Positions 60,585 to 64,000 of a DNA stretch of 64,000 nucleotides are shown here, one piece after another. The DNA is from UBA5189 sp040389445 (GTDB taxonomy: Bacteria > Chloroflexota > Limnocylindria > Limnocylindrales > CSP1-4), in the NCBI GenBank assembly GCA_040389445.1, contig JAZJZX010000002.1, positions 124,001 to 188,000 of the forward strand, given 5' to 3'. A program made the position numbers and the translations under genes. Position 1 is the stretch's first letter; each line of letters begins with the position of its first letter. The notes under the pieces were generated by a model, which saw only the letters and a list, made by a program, of their open reading frames with translations, made no database searches and had not been told where the DNA came from.

Positions 60585-61979
60585 ATGCGTAGGCCCGCTC
60601 TGATCCTGATCGCCATCATCGGCGTGTTCGCTCTCGTGATCGACTTCTGGCCCCGCCTGCGGCTGCCCGGACTCGACAGCGAGAGTGGCTCACGCCCGAT
60701 CGAAACGAAGCTCGGCCTCGACCTGCAGGGTGGCCTGAAGGTCGAGTATCGGGTCGTGCCATCCGGAGGCAAGACCCCGACTGCGGCGGACCTCGAAGTC
60801 GTGCGCGGGATCATGGAGAACCGGGTGAACTCGACCGGTGTCGCCGAGCCGGTGGTCGTGACCAGCGGCTCGGATCGGATCGTCATCGAGCTTCCCGGTG
60901 AAACCCAGACCGAAGCTGTTCGGGCGCTCGTCGGCCAGACCGGCCGCCTGGACTTCGTCCCGATCCCCAGGACGATGCAGGTGACCCAGGGTCAGAGTCT
61001 CGATCTCACCGGCGTCACGAACTGCCCCGCCGGCGGCGTGATCACCACGATCTGCATCCTGTTCTCGGGTGATCAGCTGGATTCGGCCAGCATCGGCTCC
61101 GACCAGCGCGGGAATCGCGCGGTGAATTTCAAGCTCAAGAGTGGCGGGGCAGACCTGTTCGCGAAATGGACGGCCGGCCACCTCCAGGAACAGTTCGCCA
61201 TCGTCCTCGACTCTGCCGTGATCTCATCGCCGGTGATCCAGGCTTCCATCACCGGTGGCAACGTCCAGATCACGAGCGGCAACATCGGTGGGTTCCCGCA
61301 GAAGGAGGCCAAGCAGCTGGTCGACGTCCTGCGGTTCGGCGCCCTCCCGTTCCCGGTCGAGGAACTGTCCAGCGACACGATCGCGCCGACCCTCGGCCTC
61401 GAGTTCTTCCAGAAGAGCGTGCTGGCCGGCGGGATCGCCGTCGGGCTCGTGCTCATCTTCATGCTCCTCCACTACCGCCTGCCGGGCGCGGTCGCCAGCG
61501 TGGCCCTGATCTATTACGCCCTCGTCCTGTTCGCGATCTTCCGGTTGATCCCGGTGACGCTGACCCTCGCCGGCATCGCGGGCTTCGTGCTCTCGGTGGG
61601 CATGGCGGTCGACGCCAACATCCTGATCTTCGAGCGCTCCAAGGAAGAGTTGCGCCTCGGCAAGTCCCTGCCGCAGGCCATCGAGGCCGGATTCGCGCGG
61701 GCCTGGAACTCCATCCTCGACTCGAACGTGTCCAGCCTCATCACGGCGTCGATCCTGTATTTCTTCGGCTCGTCCGTGATCCAGGGCTTCGCCCTTGTCC
61801 TGATCCTCGGCGTGCTGGTGTCGATGTTCACGGCCGTCACGGTTACGAGGACATTCCTTCGGATCGTCGTGGCCCAGGAATGGGCGCGGAAGGCGCGGCT
61901 GTACGGCATTTCGGAGAACGAATTCACCTACCGGCCCACCGGCCGCGCGGCGCGTCGCGGGGTGACGCCGGGTGTTTGA
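60585..61979 (+). CDS. secD: Protein translocase subunit SecD
   Basis: SecD (464 residues) uses the proton motive force to help SecYEG export proteins. It has an N-terminal membrane helix, the P1 domain (KLGLDLQGGLKVEYRV near the start), a large extracytoplasmic part, and a C-terminal five-helix RND-like bundle including LEFFQKSVLAGGIAVGLVLIFMLLHY and VLSVGMAVDANILIFERSKEELRLGKSLPQAIEAGF, the conserved signature. It is shorter than the E. coli protein, as usual outside Proteobacteria. It overlaps secF by 8 nt. No yajC lies upstream; uvrC ends 48 nt before. Confidence 0.95.
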   Translation: MRRPALILIAIIGVFALVIDFWPRLRLPGLDSESGSRPIETKLGLDLQGGLKVEYRVVPSGGKTPTAADLEVVRGIMENRVNSTGVAEPVVVTSGSDRIVIELPGETQTEAVRALVGQTGRLDFVPIPRTMQVTQGQSLDLTGVTNCPAGGVITTICILFSGDQLDSASIGSDQRGNRAVNFKLKSGGADLFAKWTAGHLQEQFAIVLDSAVISSPVIQASITGGNVQITSGNIGGFPQKEAKQLVDVLRFGALPFPVEELSSDTIAPTLGLEFFQKSVLAGGIAVGLVLIFMLLHYRLPGAVASVALIYYALVLFAIFRLIPVTLTLAGIAGFVLSVGMAVDANILIFERSKEELRLGKSLPQAIEAGFARAWNSILDSNVSSLITASILYFFGSSVIQGFALVLILGVLVSMFTAVTVTRTFLRIVVAQEWARKARLYGISENEFTYRPTGRAARRGVTPGV

Positions 61980-63171
61980 CGTCATCGGGAAGCGCCGCTG
62001 GTTCTTCGCGTTCTCCCTGCTCATCACGATCCCCGGCCTGATCTTCATCCTCCTCACGCCCCTCAGCGGCGGCAAGGCCGGCCTCAAGTTTTCGATCGAC
62101 TACACGGGCGGCACCACCTGGTCGATCCGGTTTGCCGATCCGAACGTGACCGCGGTCCAGGTTCGTGAGGCGTTGGCCACCCTGGGTCAGGCCGATGCCA
62201 CGGTCGCGATGACGGGGGCGAAGTTCTTCGACATTCGGTTGTCGAAGCTGGACCTGCGTTCCATCGAACCTTCGCCGACGCCGGTGCCGACCCTGTCCGC
62301 GGCCCCGACGGTTGCGCCGACCACGTCGCCGGGAGCCTCTGCCAGCCCCGTCGCCTCCTCGAGCCCGGGTCCGTCGGCGACTCCCACGCCCACGCCCACG
62401 CCCACATCCAGCCCGACACCCGCCCCGACACCCGCCCCGACCGCGTCGCCCGAACCCAGCCCGTCGCCCTCGGCGAGCGCCGCGCCCGTGGGCAACACGC
62501 AGGTCCCGACGGACGGCGAGATCGGTCGAATCGCGACCGGGCTTCAGGCGGCCCTCGGCCCGATCGCGGAACAGCGCTCGCTGTCCTCCATCGGAGCGGT
62601 CGTCAGCTCGGACCTGATCAACCAGGCGATCATCCTGATCCTGGTGGGCAGCCTGGGGATCCTCGGCTGGATCACGCTTCGATTCCGGGACGTGAAGATG
62701 GGCGTCACGGCCCTCGTGGCCCTGCTCCACGACGTCATCGTGGTGCTCGGCGTGTTCGCCATTCTCGGGACGTTCCTCGACGTCCAGATCGACGGGCTGT
62801 TCGTCACCGCGATGCTGACGGTCATCGGCTTCAGCGTCCACGACACGATCGTGGTGTTCGACCGGGTGCGCGAGAACCGCATTCGCCATGCCGGCGAGCC
62901 GTTCGCCGAAATCGTGAACCACTCGCTCCTCCAGACGTTCGGCCGCTCCGTGACCACGAGCTTCACGGTCGTGCTCACGCTCACGGCGCTGCTCCTGTTC
63001 GGCGGGTCGGCCACGGAGGAATTCGTGCTGGCCCTGTTGATCGGGATCATTTCCGGCACCTACTCGTCGATCTTCAACGCGAGCCCGCTCCTGGTCGTCT
63101 GGCAGGAGCGCGAGGATCGCCAGCGTGGCCGTGTCGGCGGCCCTCCGACCGCCCGCCGCGCCTCCGTATAA
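61972..63171 (+). CDS. secF: Protein translocase subunit SecF
   Basis: SecF (399 residues) is the partner of SecD. It has VIGKRRWFFAFSLLITIPGLIFILL (first helix), SIDYTGGTTWSIRF, and the C-terminal helices with FRDVKMGVTALVALLHDVIVVLGVFAILG, the SVHDTIVVFDRVREN signature and TTSFTVVLTLTALLLFGG. The extracytoplasmic P4 region contains an unusual insertion of about 75 residues of Pro, Ser, Thr and Ala (62268-62492). It starts with GTG overlapping the end of secD. Confidence 0.94.
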   Translation: MFDVIGKRRWFFAFSLLITIPGLIFILLTPLSGGKAGLKFSIDYTGGTTWSIRFADPNVTAVQVREALATLGQADATVAMTGAKFFDIRLSKLDLRSIEPSPTPVPTLSAAPTVAPTTSPGASASPVASSSPGPSATPTPTPTPTSSPTPAPTPAPTASPEPSPSPSASAAPVGNTQVPTDGEIGRIATGLQAALGPIAEQRSLSSIGAVVSSDLINQAIILILVGSLGILGWITLRFRDVKMGVTALVALLHDVIVVLGVFAILGTFLDVQIDGLFVTAMLTVIGFSVHDTIVVFDRVRENRIRHAGEPFAEIVNHSLLQTFGRSVTTSFTVVLTLTALLLFGGSATEEFVLALLIGIISGTYSSIFNASPLLVVWQEREDRQRGRVGGPPTARRASV

Positions 63172-63204
63172 GGCGGCGGCAAGCCGCCGTGCAGCCGCCC
63201 GTGG

Positions 63205-63210
63205 CATCCT
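63205..63210 (+). promoter_or_regulatory. Candidate -10 of recJ
   Basis: CATCCT lies 6 nt before the recJ GTG, the same spacing as in several other genes here. A GAGG also lies in those 6 nt, so leaderless and leadered models are both open. Confidence 0.35.
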
Positions 63211-63216
63211 GAGGAC

Positions 63217-64000
63217 GTGCTCCAGCCGCGGGCCCACTGGGTCTTCCCCGAATCGTCGCCGCCACCTGACGACCTCGTTGCCGCGGCAGCCGAGCTGGGC
63301 CTCGGACCCTGGGCCGCGACCCTGCTGATGCGGCGGGGCGTGACCGATGCCGCCGGCCTTGCCGTTCATCTGGGCGAGCCGCGCGTCGGACTCCACGACC
63401 CGCGCCTCCTGCCGGACGCTGATCGCTTCCTGGCGCGCGTCGAGCAGGCTCGCGACCGAACCGAAACCACCCTCGTCTTCGGCGACTTCGATGCCGACGG
63501 CATCACCGGGCTCGCGGTCCTGACGCTCGCCCTGCGGGCCTTTGGCGTGACGGTGATCCCCTATGTCCCGTCGCGCCTCGACGAGGGTCACGGTCTGTCG
63601 CTCGCTGCCCTGGATGCCGCCGAGCGGGAGGGCGCACGCCTCCTCATCACCGTGGACACCGGGACGACCAGCATCGCCGAGATCGCTGCTGCGCAGGCGC
63701 GCGGGATCGACGTGCTGGTCACCGATCACCATCGCGTCCCGGTCCAGTTGCCGAACGCAGTCGCGATCGTCAACGCCCATCGGCCCGAGAGTCGCTATCC
63801 CGATCGTCGGCTGTCGGGAGCGGGAATCGCGTTCACGCTGGGCAGGCTGTTGCTGGGCGATGGCCCTCAGGCCCTCGCCCTGGCCGACCTGGCCGCGATC
63901 GGGACCATCGCCGACGTGGCCCCGATCCTCGGTGAGAACCGGTCGATCGTGCGCCTGGGGCTGGACCGGATGCGGGCACAACCTCGGCCCGGTATTTCGG
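63217..64000 (+). CDS. recJ: Single-stranded-DNA exonuclease RecJ, 5' part
   Basis: The frame is open to the end of the window (261 codons seen). It is a DHH-family 5'-3' exonuclease acting in recombination and repair. Motifs read by translation include LVFGDFDADGITGLAVL (motif I), VDTGTTSIAEI, the VTDHHR motif with the DHH triad, NAHRPESRYPDRRLSGAGIAF and AIGTIADVAPILGENRSIVRLG. It follows secF after a 45-nt gap that holds a small hairpin (63174-63189). The start is a GTG with GAGG overlapping the -10-like region. Only the N-terminal DHH domain is in the window. Confidence 0.93.
   Translation, partial: MLQPRAHWVFPESSPPPDDLVAAAAELGLGPWAATLLMRRGVTDAAGLAVHLGEPRVGLHDPRLLPDADRFLARVEQARDRTETTLVFGDFDADGITGLAVLTLALRAFGVTVIPYVPSRLDEGHGLSLAALDAAEREGARLLITVDTGTTSIAEIAAAQARGIDVLVTDHHRVPVQLPNAVAIVNAHRPESRYPDRRLSGAGIAFTLGRLLLGDGPQALALADLAAIGTIADVAPILGENRSIVRLGLDRMRAQPRPGIS

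Noticed and set aside
61924..63981. Minus-strand ORF of 685 codons
   Set aside because: Antisense to secF and recJ; the run of Gly-Arg comes from the Pro/Thr repeat of secF read in reverse.
1..64000. CRISPR array, insertion sequence, rRNA operon or prophage
   Set aside because: No regularly spaced repeats, transposase motifs, rRNA sequence or phage genes were seen; the only element is the uvrB intein.

Overview
The window is very GC-rich, about two-thirds G+C, and densely packed with bacterial housekeeping genes. The set includes GatCAB amidotransferase, an F420-type luciferase-like oxidoreductase, a BMP-type nucleoside transporter, a BTAD-type regulator, a single-subunit DnaE with an intact PHP motif, and SecD/SecF next to UvrC and RecJ. 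From this gene set, the frequent GTG starts and the AT-poor TAnnnT promoters, I infer an uncultivated member of Chloroflexota (possibly the Limnocylindria/Ellin6529 side). Actinobacteria-like alternatives are not excluded. No CRISPR, insertion sequence, rRNA or prophage was seen. The only clear selfish element is an intein in uvrB. No stretch longer than about 300 bases lacks a gene.

Layout. 1-6.4 kb: end of an FMN alpha-hydroxyacid oxidase, an FtsX/ABC exporter pair, a small secreted orphan and a GT87-type membrane glycosyltransferase. 6.6-11.3 kb: ligA, an LLM oxidoreductase, a zinc-ribbon protein and a two-domain GNAT. 11.4-19 kb: gatC-gatA-(SHMT-like)-(aminotransferase)-gatB, a small membrane protein and a cystathionine gamma-synthase family enzyme. 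19-28 kb: a nucleoside salvage island (phosphorylase and CoA-binding protein on one strand; lipoprotein, ATPase, two permeases and a nucleoside hydrolase on the other), then a GDSL lipoprotein. 28-36 kb: dnaE, small envelope proteins, tRNA-Leu(CAA), an ECF sigma factor and two tandem paralogous anti-sigma-like proteins. 36-54 kb: a DNA repair block of polA, mutM, ABC-F, coaE, uvrB (with intein), an FkbM methyltransferase, uvrA, and a UvrD-like helicase. 54-58.5 kb: a membrane-anchored GAF/BTAD regulator, an ECF sigma factor with a possible leader peptide, and a secreted 5'-nucleotidase. 58.6-64 kb: uvrC, secD, secF and the start of recJ.

The most interesting signals are these. (1) A 537-residue Ser1 intein sits inside the Walker A motif of UvrB and carries both a LAGLIDADG endonuclease and an XRE-like helix-turn-helix. 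(2) An identical 15-mer holding a GAAC-N4-GTTC (LexA-type) box overlaps the presumed -35 of both uvrB and uvrA, in opposite orientations. (3) A recurrent TAnnnT -10 lies 6-9 nt before start codons that lack a Shine-Dalgarno, which implies widespread leaderless transcription. (4) SecF has a roughly 75-residue Pro/Ser/Thr-rich insertion in its extracytoplasmic domain. (5) The sensor/BTAD protein has an unusual domain order and is followed by a sigma factor preceded by a translationally coupled 26-codon leader ORF.
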